Source of the DNA: Acidovorax sp. Leaf78
GTDB lineage: Bacteria; Pseudomonadota; Gammaproteobacteria; Burkholderiales; Burkholderiaceae_C
Assembly: GCF_001422735.1 (NCBI RefSeq)
Contig: NZ_LMLZ01000001.1
Coordinates: forward strand, 307,233-371,232
Direction: 5' to 3'
Length of the DNA stretch: 64,000 nt
Positions 53,772-63,114 of the stretch are shown here, in pieces. The first letter of the stretch is position 1. Every line of letters begins with the position of its first letter. Under the pieces are notes generated by a model. That model was not told the DNA's origin and did not search any database. It was given only the letters and a program-made list of their open reading frames with translations. The position numbers were made by a program, and so were the translations under genes.

Positions 53772-55499
53772 TCACTGAACTTCAGCGCCTTCCACCAAAA
53801 ACTGCACCCGGCGCTCGCCCTTCCACTCGTTCACATCCAGCCGAAACGCCAGCAGCACCCGCGCCGGCAACTGCTCGGTGTGGCCAAACCATATCGCGTC
53901 GATGGGGTTGCCCTGGTGCATGAGCTTGATCGACAAATGGTTCTTGGCCTCGCCCACCAGGCGCTGGCTCACGATCTGCACTTCTTCGCTGAACGTGGGT
54001 GGCAGGAAGCCCTGGCCCCAGACCTCGCGGTGCAGCGTGTCCACCATGTCGGCGCGGCAGTATTCCGCCGACAGCGGGCCGTCCGTCTCGATGCGGCGGG
54101 TGAGGGTGGAGGCATCCAGCCACTCTTGTGCCACCTGGGCCAGTGCCTGCTCGAAGGTGTCGAACGAGTCCGCATCCACCGTGCAGCCCGCCGCCATGGC
54201 GTGGCCGCCGAACTTGAGGATCACGCCCGGATGGCGCTTGGCCACCAGGTCCAGCGCGTCGCGCAGGTGAAAGCCTGGGATGGAGCGGCCCGAGCCCTTG
54301 AGCTCGTGCGATTTTCCCGGCGCGCTGCTGGCGGCAAACACGAACGTGGGGCGGTGCAGCTTGTCCTTGATGCGGCTGGCCACGATACCCACCACGCCTT
54401 CGTGAAAATCGGGGTCGAACACGCTGATGGCGGGCGGCGGCTCCTCGCTGTCATCGAACAGGCTCTCGGCCATCAGCATCGCCTGCTCGCGCATGCCGCC
54501 TTCGATCTCGCGGCGCTCGCGGTTGATGCCGTCGAGCGTGGCGGCCAGCTCGGCGGCGCGGCCCCCGTCGTCGGTCAGCAGGCATTCGATGCCCAGCGTC
54601 ATGTCGGCCAAGCGGCCTGCGGCGTTGATGCGCGGCCCCAGTGCAAAGCCGAAGTCGAACGTGGTGGCCACGGGTGCCTTGCGGCCCGCGGCGTGGAACA
54701 GCGCGGCCACCCCGGCGGGCATCTGGCCTGCGCGGATGCGCTTCAGGCCCTGCGCGACCAGGCGGCGGTTGTTGGCGTCGAGCCGGACGACGTCGGCCAC
54801 GGTGCCCAGCGCGACCAGCGTGAGCAATGGGTCCAGCTTGGGTTGAGTGGCTGCATCAAAAACACCGCGCGCACGCAACTCGGCCCGCAGCGCCAGCAGC
54901 ACGTAGAACATCACGCCCACGCCAGCCATGGACTTGCTCTCGAACGTGCAGCCGGGCTGGTTGGGGTTGACGATGGCGTCGGCCGCCGGCAGCGCGGGGC
55001 CCGGCAGGTGGTGGTCGGTGACCACCACGGTCAGGCCCAGCGCCTTGGCCTCGGCCACGCCGTCCACGCTGGCGATGCCGTTGTCCACGGTGATCAGCAC
55101 ATCGGCCCCGCGCTCCTTCACGCGGCGCGCAATGCTGGGCGTGAGGCCGTAGCCGTCCGTCACCCGGTCGGGCACCAGGTAGTCCACCTGCTGCGCGCCC
55201 AGCATGCGCAGGCCGCGCACACCCACGGCGCAGGCGGTGGCGCCGTCGCAGTCGTAGTCGGCCACGATTACCAGGCGCCGGTTCTGCGCCATGGCGTCGG
55301 CCAGCAGACGGGCGGCGTCGCCAATGCCCTTGAGCCCGTGTTCGCCGCTGGGCGGCAGCAGCCGGGCCAGGCCGTCGTCCAGCTCGTCCTTGGCCCGCAC
55401 GCCACGCGCTGCGTACAGGCGGGCCAGCAGCGGGTGCACGCCGGCCTGCTCCAGCGCCCAGGCGGCACGGGGGGGGATGTCTCTTGCTATTATTTTCAT
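53772..55499 (-). CDS. recJ: Single-stranded-DNA-specific exonuclease RecJ
   Basis: A 575-residue DHH-family nuclease. ATG 55499 (MKIIARDIPPRAAWALEQAG) overlaps the stop of the upstream gene by ATGA and gives family length. Mn-binding motifs are VIVADYDCDGATACAVG, VDNGIASVDGVAEA, VVTDHHLPG and NPNQPGC. GFALGPRINAAGRLADMT marks the conserved core. DHHA1 motifs FGGHAMAAGCTV and GKSHELKGSGRSIPGF lie further on. It degrades single-stranded DNA 5' to 3' in recombination and mismatch repair. The coupled upstream gene is an RpfE-like protein. Confidence 0.97.
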   Translation of the reverse strand: MKIIARDIPPRAAWALEQAGVHPLLARLYAARGVRAKDELDDGLARLLPPSGEHGLKGIGDAARLLADAMAQNRRLVIVADYDCDGATACAVGVRGLRMLGAQQVDYLVPDRVTDGYGLTPSIARRVKERGADVLITVDNGIASVDGVAEAKALGLTVVVTDHHLPGPALPAADAIVNPNQPGCTFESKSMAGVGVMFYVLLALRAELRARGVFDAATQPKLDPLLTLVALGTVADVVRLDANNRRLVAQGLKRIRAGQMPAGVAALFHAAGRKAPVATTFDFGFALGPRINAAGRLADMTLGIECLLTDDGGRAAELAATLDGINRERREIEGGMREQAMLMAESLFDDSEEPPPAISVFDPDFHEGVVGIVASRIKDKLHRPTFVFAASSAPGKSHELKGSGRSIPGFHLRDALDLVAKRHPGVILKFGGHAMAAGCTVDADSFDTFEQALAQVAQEWLDASTLTRRIETDGPLSAEYCRADMVDTLHREVWGQGFLPPTFSEEVQIVSQRLVGEAKNHLSIKLMHQGNPIDAIWFGHTEQLPARVLLAFRLDVNEWKGERRVQFLVEGAEVQ

Positions 55500-55531
55500 A
55501 GCTGGTTGCGCAGGTCCATAAAGCGGGAGGG
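55485..55531 (+). repeat. Possible degenerate family 1 repeat at the recJ start (copy H)
   Basis: TGCTATTATTTTCATAGCTG, GTTGCGC and AAAGCGGGAGGGC match the family 1 block order loosely. It spans the ATGA overlap of recJ and its partner gene, so it encodes protein on both sides. The likeness may be chance. Confidence 0.3.
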
Positions 55532-56470
55532 CTTGAAAAAGCCTTGAATGCGCTGGGTGAGCGTGCGCGGTGCGGAATGAAAGGCCAGGGCGTTGCGCTC
55601 GCCGCACAGCGTGAGTTGCACAGCGGTGCCGGCCTCGGCCTGGCGCAGCAGGTCGGCCACAGGGCCTGCGTCGAGTGCGGTCCACGCCGCGCGCCAGGCA
55701 CGCCAATCGTCGCGCAATGCGGCGTCGCGCAAGGTGGTGGGGTGGGTGGGTGTCACGGCCTTGGATGCGGCCGGGGGCAAAGCCTCTGGCAGCAGGCCGG
55801 CGCCATGCACCCAGAACGAGTTGACCACCGGCAGCCCGTGCGCCGTGCGCTCGTCGTTGAAGGCGTGGGTGTACAGCAGCATCTGCATCTCGCTGTGCAG
55901 CCGGTGCAGGGTGCGGGCGGCGGGCTCGGCCCGGGCATCGGGCATCCAGGCGCGCACATCGCGCAGCAGCACACGCTCGAGCGATGCGGTGGCGAGCTGC
56001 GCAAACAGCGCGCCGCCGGCCAGCCAGCGTGTGGGCTGGTCGTAATGCAGCGTGATGCCGTCTTCGGCAAACCAGGGCGAGACGATGGCCAGCAGCGCGC
56101 GCGACGCCGCCTCGTCCAGGCCCAGCGTTTCAGGGTCGCGCAGGGTGACGTGGTCGGTGGTGACCTGCCACTGGCAGGGCGTGAAGAACGCCCACGCCTG
56201 TCCGTCGGCGGCCAGGCCCTGCTGGTGGCGGTACCAGGCGGCCCAGGGGATGCGCCCGTCCTGAGCGGGCAGGCCCAGGTCGCGCGCCAGGGCGCGTTCA
56301 TGGGGCGTGGAAAAGCTGGTGTCTTCGCCGTTGTCGCTCAATGCGGGGAGGGGGCTGAGCCGGGCCAGGAGCCTGTCCAGGTGGGGCAGGGCCAGGTCCT
56401 GCAGGGCTTGCTGGCATCCCTCGGAAGCGCTTGCGGCATAGGGAATGAGCAAATGGGTGGTGTCCGACAT
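55496..56470 (-). CDS. RpfE-like conserved protein coupled to recJ
   Basis: A 324-residue protein starting at 56470 (MSDTTHLLIPYAASASEGCQ). It resembles proteins annotated as RpfE-type regulatory proteins or as distant phosphoglycerate-mutase-like proteins. Visible blocks are LIPYAASASEGC, ALPHLDRLLARL, FFTPCQWQVTTDHVTLRDPE, LHRLHSEMQMLLYTHAFNDE and VVNSFWVHGAG. It lacks the metal-binding motifs I would expect of an active mutase. In xanthomonads I recall rpfE lying next to recJ, which fits the ATGA overlap here. No signal peptide or membrane segment is present. The function is not established. Confidence 0.8.
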   Translation of the reverse strand: MSDTTHLLIPYAASASEGCQQALQDLALPHLDRLLARLSPLPALSDNGEDTSFSTPHERALARDLGLPAQDGRIPWAAWYRHQQGLAADGQAWAFFTPCQWQVTTDHVTLRDPETLGLDEAASRALLAIVSPWFAEDGITLHYDQPTRWLAGGALFAQLATASLERVLLRDVRAWMPDARAEPAARTLHRLHSEMQMLLYTHAFNDERTAHGLPVVNSFWVHGAGLLPEALPPAASKAVTPTHPTTLRDAALRDDWRAWRAAWTALDAGPVADLLRQAEAGTAVQLTLCGERNALAFHSAPRTLTQRIQGFFKPSRFMDLRNQL

Positions 56471-56550
56471 CCCCCTATTGTCCGGGATGCCACAATCTGC
56501 CCCGCCCCGACCAGACATTCCGCGCTGCCGGGGCCTCTTCTTTTTGATCC

Positions 56551-57804
56551 ATGAAAATCCCCTACGAACTGGCCCTGGGCTGGCGCTACACCCGCGCCGG
56601 CCGCGCCACCCGGCGCAACGGCTTCATCTCGTTCATCTCGGGCGTGTCCATGCTGGGCATCGCGCTCGGGGTGGCCGCCCTCATCATCGTGCTGTCGGTG
56701 ATGAACGGCTTTCAGAAGGAAGTGCGCGACCGCATGCTCAGCGTGGTCTCGCACATCGAGATCTTTGCGCCCCAGGGGGCCGCGCTGCCCGACCTGGCGC
56801 TCACGCTGGCCGAGGCCAAGAAAAACCCCAATGTGGTGGGCGCCGCGCCGTTCGTCTCGGCCCAGGCGCTGCTGGCGCGCGGCGAGGACATGAAGGGCGC
56901 GCTGGTGCGGGGCATCGACCCGGCGCTGGAAGGCGCGGTGACCGACCTGGCGGCCACCAATGAAAAGACGCTCAACCTGCTCGTGCCCGGAGAATTCCGG
57001 GTGGTGCTGGGCGGCGAGCTGGCCCGTGCCCTGGGTGTGCGCGCTGGCGATGTGGTCACGCTGATCGCCCCCGCAGGGCAGGTCACCCCGGCGGGCGTGG
57101 TGCCGCGCCTCAAGCAGATGACGGTGGCGGGCACGTTCGACTCGGGCCATTACGAATACGACTCGGCCCTGGTGCTGCTGCACCACGAGGACGCACAACG
57201 CATCTTCCGGCTGGAAGGCCCCACCGGCGTGCGCCTGAAGCTCAAGGACCTGCACCAGGCCCGCGAAGTGGCGCAGCAACTGGCCAACAGCCTGAGCGGC
57301 ATGCTGCTGGTGCGCGACTGGACACAGCAAAACCGCACCTGGTTCGCCGCCGTGCAGCTTGAAAAGCGCATGATGTTCATCATCCTCACGCTCATCGTGG
57401 CGGTGGCTGCGTTCAACCTGGTCTCCACCCTGGTGATGACAGTGACCGACAAGCGCGCCGACATCGCCATCCTGCGCACCCTGGGCGCCAGTCCCAAAAG
57501 CATCATGGGCATCTTCGTGGTGCAGGGCGCCATGGTCGGCGTGATCGGCACTGCGGTGGGCCTGCTGCTCGGCCTGGGTATCGCCTTCAACATCGACGTG
57601 ATCGTCCCGGCCATCGAAAAGGCCCTGAACGCGAGCTTTTTGCCCAAGGACATCTACCTCATCAGCAAGATGCCCAGCGAGCCGCAAAGCAGCGACATCG
57701 TGCCCATCGGGCTCATCTCCCTGGTGCTGGCCTTCGTGGCCACCCTGTACCCCAGCTGGCGCGCCAGCCGTGTGAACCCTGCCGAGGCGCTGCGCTATGA
57801 GTGA
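56551..57804 (+). CDS. Lipoprotein-releasing ABC transporter permease (LolC/LolE/LolF type)
   Basis: A 417-residue permease with four TMs: [20 protein letters not shown] at the N-terminus, then three C-terminal TMs ([56 protein letters not shown]). A periplasmic domain (about 50-270) carries the lipoprotein-handling region. The N-terminal [14 protein letters not shown] and C-terminal [13 protein letters not shown] are family marks. It extracts lipoproteins from the inner membrane for delivery to LolA. Only one permease gene accompanies lolD, so this may be a homodimeric LolF-type system rather than LolCE. It overlaps lolD by eight bases. Confidence 0.95.
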   Translation: MKIPYELALGWRYTRAGRATRRNGFISFISGVSMLGIALGVAALIIVLSVMNGFQKEVRDRMLSVVSHIEIFAPQGAALPDLALTLAEAKKNPNVVGAAPFVSAQALLARGEDMKGALVRGIDPALEGAVTDLAATNEKTLNLLVPGEFRVVLGGELARALGVRAGDVVTLIAPAGQVTPAGVVPRLKQMTVAGTFDSGHYEYDSALVLLHHEDAQRIFRLEGPTGVRLKLKDLHQAREVAQQLANSLSGMLLVRDWTQQNRTWFAAVQLEKRMMFIILTLIVAVAAFNLVSTLVMTVTDKRADIAILRTLGASPKSIMGIFVVQGAMVGVIGTAVGLLLGLGIAFNIDVIVPAIEKALNASFLPKDIYLISKMPSEPQSSDIVPIGLISLVLAFVATLYPSWRASRVNPAEALRYE

Positions 57805-58519
57805 CAAGAACAACAACAACGACAACGGCCACGCCGCCCCTGCTGCGGGCGCCGTGGTTCTGGAAGCCAAGGGCCTGACCAAGCGCTTCACCGAAGGCCG
57901 GCTCGACGTGACCGTGCTCAAGGGCGTCGACCTGCAGATCCGCGCGGGCGAGACCGTGGCCATCGTCGGCGCATCGGGCTCGGGCAAGAGCACCTTGCTG
58001 CATTTGCTGGGCGGCCTTGACGCGCCCACCGCGGGCAGCGTGCGCCTGAAGGGCGAGGCGATGTCGTCGCTGTCGGCCGAGCGCCAGGGCCAGCTGCGCA
58101 ATCAGCACCTGGGCTTCATCTACCAGTTCCACCACCTGCTGCCCGAGTTCAGCGCGCTGGACAACGTGGCCATGCCCCTGCGCATCCGCCGCATGCCCGA
58201 CGCCCAGGCCCACGAGCAGGCCGCCCAGGTGCTCGCGTCGGTGGGCCTCAAGGACCGTGTGCACCACCGCCCGGCCGAACTCTCCGGCGGCGAGCGCCAG
58301 CGTGTCGCCATCGCGCGGGCCCTGGTCACCCGGCCCGCCTGCGTGCTGGCCGACGAGCCCACAGGCAACCTCGACAGGTCGACCGCCGATGGCGTGTTCG
58401 AGCTGATGCTGCAGCTCGCACGCGACCATGGGACCGCGTTTGTGATGGTCACCCACGACGAGTCGCTGGCCGCGCGCTGTGGGCGGGTGGTGAGGCTGGT
58501 GTCGGGGGTTTTGGGGTAA
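57797..58519 (+). CDS. lolD: Lipoprotein-releasing system ATP-binding protein LolD
   Basis: A 240-residue ABC ATPase. Walker A is [19 protein letters not shown], the signature [16 protein letters not shown], and Walker [13 protein letters not shown]. The Q-loop region [20 protein letters not shown] is the LolD-specific stretch that contacts the permease. An Asn/Asp-rich N-terminal tail ([14 protein letters not shown]) of about 20 residues is additional to the family core. It energises release of lipoproteins and is translated with the permease through an eight-base overlap. Confidence 0.97.
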   Translation: MSDKNNNNDNGHAAPAAGAVVLEAKGLTKRFTEGRLDVTVLKGVDLQIRAGETVAIVGASGSGKSTLLHLLGGLDAPTAGSVRLKGEAMSSLSAERQGQLRNQHLGFIYQFHHLLPEFSALDNVAMPLRIRRMPDAQAHEQAAQVLASVGLKDRVHHRPAELSGGERQRVAIARALVTRPACVLADEPTGNLDRSTADGVFELMLQLARDHGTAFVMVTHDESLAARCGRVVRLVSGVLG

Positions 58520-58714
58520 TAGGGCGGCAGGGGCCGGGGTCGATGAGCAGTCGATGGCGGCCTCCAGTTGGGAGGCGGATTGCCGATGCCAGGCAATCGA
58601 AGTTAGGGAGCGAAAAGAGAAGGGCGCATGCAGCACAGGGTGGTTGCCTTTTCCCCATGTCATGCGAGTCCTCAGCCCTCAGTTTTAGAGTCTAGTCAAA
58701 CGCGCGCCGTGTGG

Positions 58715-58766
58715 GTGCTTCAAAAAAAATAGCATCCAGCGCAGGTCAATCAAGCGGTACCTGCCG
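58715..58766 (+). repeat. Dispersed palindromic repeat family 1, copy G
   Basis: TGCTTCAAAAAAAATAGCAT, CCAGCGC, then CAAGCGGTACCTGCCG. Diverged, and placed in the 255-base convergent gap between lolD and the VWA gene, which contains nothing else I recognise. Confidence 0.65.
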
Positions 58767-58774
58767 AAATTGGG

Positions 58775-59818
58775 TCACAAAATCCGCCCGTACCACCACA
58801 CCGACAACCCTGCCGCCAGCAAAGCCAGTACGGCCCCCACCAGCGCCAGCAGAGACGATACCTCCGTCTCCTTTTTCTCGACCGTCAGGCGCGAGCTCAG
58901 CGTCTCATACACCTTCTTCAAATCCGCAGCGGTCGCTGCGTGGAAGTACTCCGCATTGGTGCGCGTGGCCACGGCTTTCAGGGTTTCTTCGTCGAGCCGC
59001 ACGCGCATCGACCAGCCTTCGAACCCGATGGTCTCGCCCTGCACCGTGCCCACCCCCACCGTGTACACGCGCACGCCGCGGTCGGCGGCCCACTTGGCGG
59101 CTTCGAGCGGGTCCACGCCGGTGGTGCGCTGGCCGTCGGTCAGCATGATGATGGCGGCCGAGTTGTACGAGCCGGGTGCCACGGGCGTGAAGGGCTTGGC
59201 CGGGTCCTGCTTGCCGATCTCGTCGATGGGCTTGGGGCGCATGGCCTGGCGGCCGCCCAGGGCGGAGATGTCGATGCCTGCGTCCGGGAACAGCGTGGCC
59301 AGCGACAGCATGATGCCGTTGCCCGTGGCCGTGCCGCGCTGCAGTTGAAAGCTGTCGATGGCCTTGACCAGGTCTTCGCGGCTTTGCGTAGGCAACTGGG
59401 CCAGTTGGGCGCTGCCGGCAAATGCCACGATGCCCACGCGCACGTGCCGGGGCAGTTCGGCAATGAAGGCTTTGGCTGCGTTCTGTGCGGCGGTGATGCG
59501 GTCGGGCTCCACGTCGGAGGCGCGCATGCTGCCCGACACGTCCATGGCCAGCATGATGGTCTGGTTCTGCGAGGGCAGGGTGATGACGGCCATGGGCCGT
59601 GCGGCGGCGATCAGCAGCGCAATCAGTGCCAGCAGAAAGAGGGCCGGCGGAATGTGGCGGCGCAGACGCTGGCCCGGGCCCATGGCTTCGCGCACCAGCG
59701 ACAGGCTGGAGTAGCTCAGCGCGGTCTTCTTGCGCCGGTGCAGCAGCCACCAGTACAGCAGCACCAAGAGGGGCGCAACCAGCAACAGCCAGAGCAGGGT
59801 GGGCCAGAGAAAAACCAT
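58775..59818 (-). CDS. VWA-domain membrane protein (BatA type)
   Basis: A 347-residue protein. Two N-terminal TMs (LLWLLLVAPLLVLLYWWLL and ALFLLALIALLIAAARPM) precede a von Willebrand A domain (about 85-300). The metal site is AMDVSGSMRASDV, with further MIDAS residues in TATGNGIML and MLTDGQRTTG. A C-terminal TM (LLALVGAVLALLAAGLSVWW) ends the protein. This is the Bat/aerotolerance layout. It is the last gene after MoxR and DUF58 genes, which together form a chaperone-like AAA/VWA module acting on envelope or periplasmic proteins. BatB/BatD partners are absent here. Confidence 0.94.
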   Translation of the reverse strand: MVFLWPTLLWLLLVAPLLVLLYWWLLHRRKKTALSYSSLSLVREAMGPGQRLRRHIPPALFLLALIALLIAAARPMAVITLPSQNQTIMLAMDVSGSMRASDVEPDRITAAQNAAKAFIAELPRHVRVGIVAFAGSAQLAQLPTQSREDLVKAIDSFQLQRGTATGNGIMLSLATLFPDAGIDISALGGRQAMRPKPIDEIGKQDPAKPFTPVAPGSYNSAAIIMLTDGQRTTGVDPLEAAKWAADRGVRVYTVGVGTVQGETIGFEGWSMRVRLDEETLKAVATRTNAEYFHAATAADLKKVYETLSSRLTVEKKETEVSSLLALVGAVLALLAAGLSVWWYGRIL

Positions 59819-59845
59819 GGTGCAGGTCCTTGATGGCGGCTTGGG

Positions 59846-60940
59846 TCAGGCGGCGGCAGGCACACCTGCCCCCAGGGCCGAGGGCGATGATGGTGAAGGC
59901 GACGACGATGACACGCTGCGCGGCGTGCGCACGCGGCGCTGGCGCATGTCCATGAAGCGCAGCAGCGCATCGACCAGGTCATCGTCGGTGCACAGCTCGA
60001 GCGTGTCGGCACCGGCGCGCGCCAGGCCTTCGCGCAGCACCGCCTCGCGTTCGGCAGCCAGGTTGGCAAAGCGGCGGCGAAAGGCCGCGTCGTGCGTGTC
60101 CACCTGCAGCTGCTCGCCGGTTTCGGCATCGCGCAGGGTGATCAGGCCGACGTCGGGCAGCTCCATCTCCAGCGGGTCGAGCAGGCGCACGGCCACGACG
60201 TCGTGCCGCTGTGCGAGTTGTGCCAGGGGCTTTTCCCAGCCGGGTGCGCTGATGAAGTCGGACACGACGAACACGGTGGAGCGCCGGCGCAGGTTGGACA
60301 GCCCGGCGTGCAGCAGCCGGTGCAGTTCGGTGGCAGCGATTGCGCCCTTTGCGCCCATTGCGCCTTTCGCTCTCGTGGAGCCGTTGGCGCGCGGTGTTGA
60401 AGATGTCGTTGCAGGTGCCAATAACCGATGGACCAGATGCAGCACATGTGCGCGGCTGCTGCGCGGCGGCAGCGTGGCATCCACCGCGCGTTCGGCCTGG
60501 CCGCTGGCGCCGCCATACAGCATGGCGCCCACCCGGTTGCCGTGGCGGGTGAGCAGGCGCGAGAGCACCGCCACGAAGCCGGTGAGGATGTCCCGCTTGG
60601 AGTGGCCTTCGGGGCCGAAGCTGATGGAGGGGCTCAGGTCCAGCAGGAACCAGGCGGTCATCTCGCGGTCTTCGGTAAACACGCGCACGTGGGGCAGGTT
60701 CAGGCGCGCCGTCACGTTCCAGTCGATGTGGCGCACATCGTCGTGAGGCTGGTATTCGCGCAGGTCGGCCAGGTCCAGGCCGCTGCCGCGCATCAGGGTG
60801 CGGTAGTCGCCCTGCAGCAGGCCGTCGAGCCGCCGGATGACCTTCCACTCCAGCTCGCGCAGCAGGCGGTCGGCCTGCCCCGGCTGGGTCGGCAGCGCAT
60901 GCACCGTTGCGGAAGAGGTGTCGGGCGGCGTTTTGGCCAT
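59846..60940 (-). CDS. DUF58 family protein
   Basis: A 364-residue cytoplasmic protein. The DUF58 core is visible: LMRGSGLDLADLREYQPHDD, VRHIDWNVTARLNLPHVRVF, EDREMTAWFLLDLSPSISFG and STVFVVSDFISAPGWEKPL. The conserved RHIDWNVTAR segment resembles the VWA-linked domain start. A low-complexity insert (RANGSTRAKGAMGAKGAIAA) lies near residue 190, encoded by short near-repeats of GCGCCCATT type (60343-60372). It sits between MoxR (eight bases upstream) and the VWA protein (27 bases downstream), and probably couples the AAA ATPase to the VWA partner. Confidence 0.93.
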   Translation of the reverse strand: MAKTPPDTSSATVHALPTQPGQADRLLRELEWKVIRRLDGLLQGDYRTLMRGSGLDLADLREYQPHDDVRHIDWNVTARLNLPHVRVFTEDREMTAWFLLDLSPSISFGPEGHSKRDILTGFVAVLSRLLTRHGNRVGAMLYGGASGQAERAVDATLPPRSSRAHVLHLVHRLLAPATTSSTPRANGSTRAKGAMGAKGAIAATELHRLLHAGLSNLRRRSTVFVVSDFISAPGWEKPLAQLAQRHDVVAVRLLDPLEMELPDVGLITLRDAETGEQLQVDTHDAAFRRRFANLAAEREAVLREGLARAGADTLELCTDDDLVDALLRFMDMRQRRVRTPRSVSSSSPSPSSPSALGAGVPAAA

Positions 60941-60948
60941 GGTGGAGC

Positions 60949-61944
60949 TCAGGCGGCTTTTTGCTCGTGGTGCAGGGGGCGCGCAGGCGCCGGGATCTTG
61001 GCCATGATGCGCTGGATCAGCGCGTCGGCGTCAAGCCCTTCGGACAGTGCTTCGTACGACAGCGCCACGCGGTGGCGCAGCACGTCGGCGGCCAGGTCGG
61101 TCATGTCTTCGGGCAGCACGTAGTTGCGGCCGCGCAGCATGGCCAGGGCCTGCGCGCCTTCGGCCAGGGCGATGGTGGCGCGGGGGCTGGCACCGCAGCT
61201 GATGTAGGCCGCCAGGTCTTTCAGGCCATGGCGGGAAGGCACGCGGGTGGCGGCCACGAGCTTCACGGCGTACTGCAGCATGGATGGGTCCACATACACG
61301 GTGCGGCATTCGGCCTGCAGCGCCGCCAGCTGGGCTGTGGTGGCCACGGGCAGCACCTGCACGGGCAGGTCCAGTGCGCGCTGGGCGATGACGAACTCTT
61401 CCTCCTCCGTCGGGTAGTCGAGCAGCACCTTCATCATGAAGCGGTCCACCTGCGCTTCGGGCAGTGCGTAGGTGCCTTCTGTCTCGATGGGGTTCTGCGT
61501 GGCCATCACCAGGAAGGGCTCCGGCACCTTGTGTGTCTCGCCGGCAATGGTGACCTGGCGCTCCTGCATCACCTCCAGCAGCGCGCTCTGCACCTTGGCG
61601 GGCGCGCGGTTGATTTCATCGGCCAGCAGCAGGTGGGTGAACACGGGGCCCAGCGCGGTGCTGAATTCGCCGGTCTTCTGGTTGTACATGCGGGTGCCCA
61701 CGAGGTCGGCAGGCACCAGGTCGGGCGTGAACTGAATGCGCTTGAAGCTGCCCTGGATGGTGCTGGCCAGCGTCTTCACCGTGAGCGTCTTGGCCAGTCC
61801 CGGCACGCCTTCGACCAGCAGATGGCCCTGGGCGAGCATGGCCACCATCACGCGTTCGAGAAAGCGGTCCTGCCCGACCACCACGCGCTTGACTTCGTAG
61901 AGCACCTGCTCCATCAGGGTGGCGGTGTTCGCTGTGGATTCCAT
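60949..61944 (-). CDS. MoxR-family AAA+ ATPase
   Basis: A 331-residue AAA ATPase. Walker A is LVEGVPGLAKTLTVK, Walker B LLLADEINRAPAKVQ, sensor 1 FLVMATQNPIETEGTY, arginine-finger region LPEAQVDRFMMKV, and sensor 2 CGASPRATIALAEGAQ. MoxR proteins act as chaperones with VWA-domain partners. The DUF58 and VWA genes follow on the same strand, forming the standard three-gene module. A trypsin-like protease gene lies 53 bases upstream on the same strand, perhaps in the same transcript. Confidence 0.97.
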   Translation of the reverse strand: MESTANTATLMEQVLYEVKRVVVGQDRFLERVMVAMLAQGHLLVEGVPGLAKTLTVKTLASTIQGSFKRIQFTPDLVPADLVGTRMYNQKTGEFSTALGPVFTHLLLADEINRAPAKVQSALLEVMQERQVTIAGETHKVPEPFLVMATQNPIETEGTYALPEAQVDRFMMKVLLDYPTEEEEFVIAQRALDLPVQVLPVATTAQLAALQAECRTVYVDPSMLQYAVKLVAATRVPSRHGLKDLAAYISCGASPRATIALAEGAQALAMLRGRNYVLPEDMTDLAADVLRHRVALSYEALSEGLDADALIQRIMAKIPAPARPLHHEQKAA

Positions 61945-61997
61945 GGATGTCTTTCCTTGTCAGTGGTCGAAGATGCGGAGAGTCGCCCAACCCCCAG

Positions 61998-62972
61998 CTA
62001 GAACGGCGGCATGCCCACGGCAGCAGCAGCGTTCTCAATGGGCACGGCAAAACCGATGCCGATGAAGGTGCGCGCGGAGGTCGGGTTCAGGATGGCGGTG
62101 ACGATGCCCACGACCTCGCCGTCGAGCGTGACCAGCGGCCCGCCGGAGTTGCCCGGATTGGCGGCAGCGTCGAACTGGATCAGGTTGCTGAGCTGGCGTT
62201 TGCCTTCAGGCGAGGTGAATTCGCGCTTGAGACCCGACACCACGCCGGCCGAGGCCGACGGTCCGATGCCGAACGGAAAACCCACGGCCACCACATGGTC
62301 GCCGGGGCGCAGGTCTTGCGTGGAGCGCAGGGGCGCGGCTTCGAGGTCGTCGGGAACCTTGTGCGCCTGCAGCACGGCCAGATCGTTTTCAGGCTGCGCG
62401 CCGGTGATGCTGGCCGTGGTCTCCAGGCCGTCGTGGAAGGTGATGGCAATGCGGTCAGCGCCCGCCACCACGTGCAGGTTGGTCAGGATGACGCCCTTGT
62501 CGACGATGACGACGCCCGTGCCCACACCGCGCTCGATCTCTTCCTTGCCGTTTTTGCTGCGGCTGTAGCCCACCACGCGCACCACCGATGGCGCAATGGC
62601 CTCCACCGCGCGTGCGGCGGCCGAGGGCGGGGTGGTGGTCTCCAGCGTGCGCAGCACGGCGGCGTCGATGTCTTCCTGGGTGATCCTGTGCGGGGCAGGG
62701 CGCTGCTGCACCCACAGGCTGACGGCGAGCAAGGCCGAGAGCAGCGCGATCACGGCCCACAGGCTGTGCAGGTGGCGCCGCGACAGCGCCACGGCCGAAG
62801 CGGCGGGCGTGGGTGGGATGGTCGCAGAGGCGCCATCGTCCCCCTGCGGCAGCGCGCCAGGCGCCGCAGAATCCACCGGTGCAGAGGAGGATCTGTCGGA
62901 GGGTGCCGCCGCGGCCCCGTCCAGAGGGCGGCGGGCCGGGCGGGAGCTGCTGTAGAGGGCGGGCCGAGGCAT
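61998..62972 (-). CDS. Membrane-anchored trypsin-like (S1C) serine protease without PDZ domain
   Basis: A 324-residue protein starting at 62972 (MPRPALYSSSRPARRP) behind AAGGTGA. A long Ala/Pro/Ser-rich cytoplasmic tail (about 70 residues) precedes one TM (HLHSLWAVIALLSALLAVSL). The periplasmic trypsin fold carries the catalytic triad: His in ILTNLHVVAGA, Asp in QPENDLAVLQ, and Ser in AAANPGNSGGPLV. It ends soon after the catalytic domain with FIGIGFAVPIENAAAAVG, so the PDZ domains of DegP/DegS are missing. It may serve the MoxR-DUF58-VWA module downstream, or it may be independent. Confidence 0.93.
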   Translation of the reverse strand: MPRPALYSSSRPARRPLDGAAAAPSDRSSSAPVDSAAPGALPQGDDGASATIPPTPAASAVALSRRHLHSLWAVIALLSALLAVSLWVQQRPAPHRITQEDIDAAVLRTLETTTPPSAAARAVEAIAPSVVRVVGYSRSKNGKEEIERGVGTGVVIVDKGVILTNLHVVAGADRIAITFHDGLETTASITGAQPENDLAVLQAHKVPDDLEAAPLRSTQDLRPGDHVVAVGFPFGIGPSASAGVVSGLKREFTSPEGKRQLSNLIQFDAAANPGNSGGPLVTLDGEVVGIVTAILNPTSARTFIGIGFAVPIENAAAAVGMPPF

Positions 62973-63114
62973 CCTGTCACCTTTTCTACTGCGCCGCAAA
63001 AAAGCGCATGGTTTTGACGTTAGCACGTATCGATGCCAGATGCACATCCAAGGTTTCGTGCACCGTTGGCTGGCTACGAAGCCGGGGCCCTGGTTCTTGG
63101 GGCATCATGCCCGG

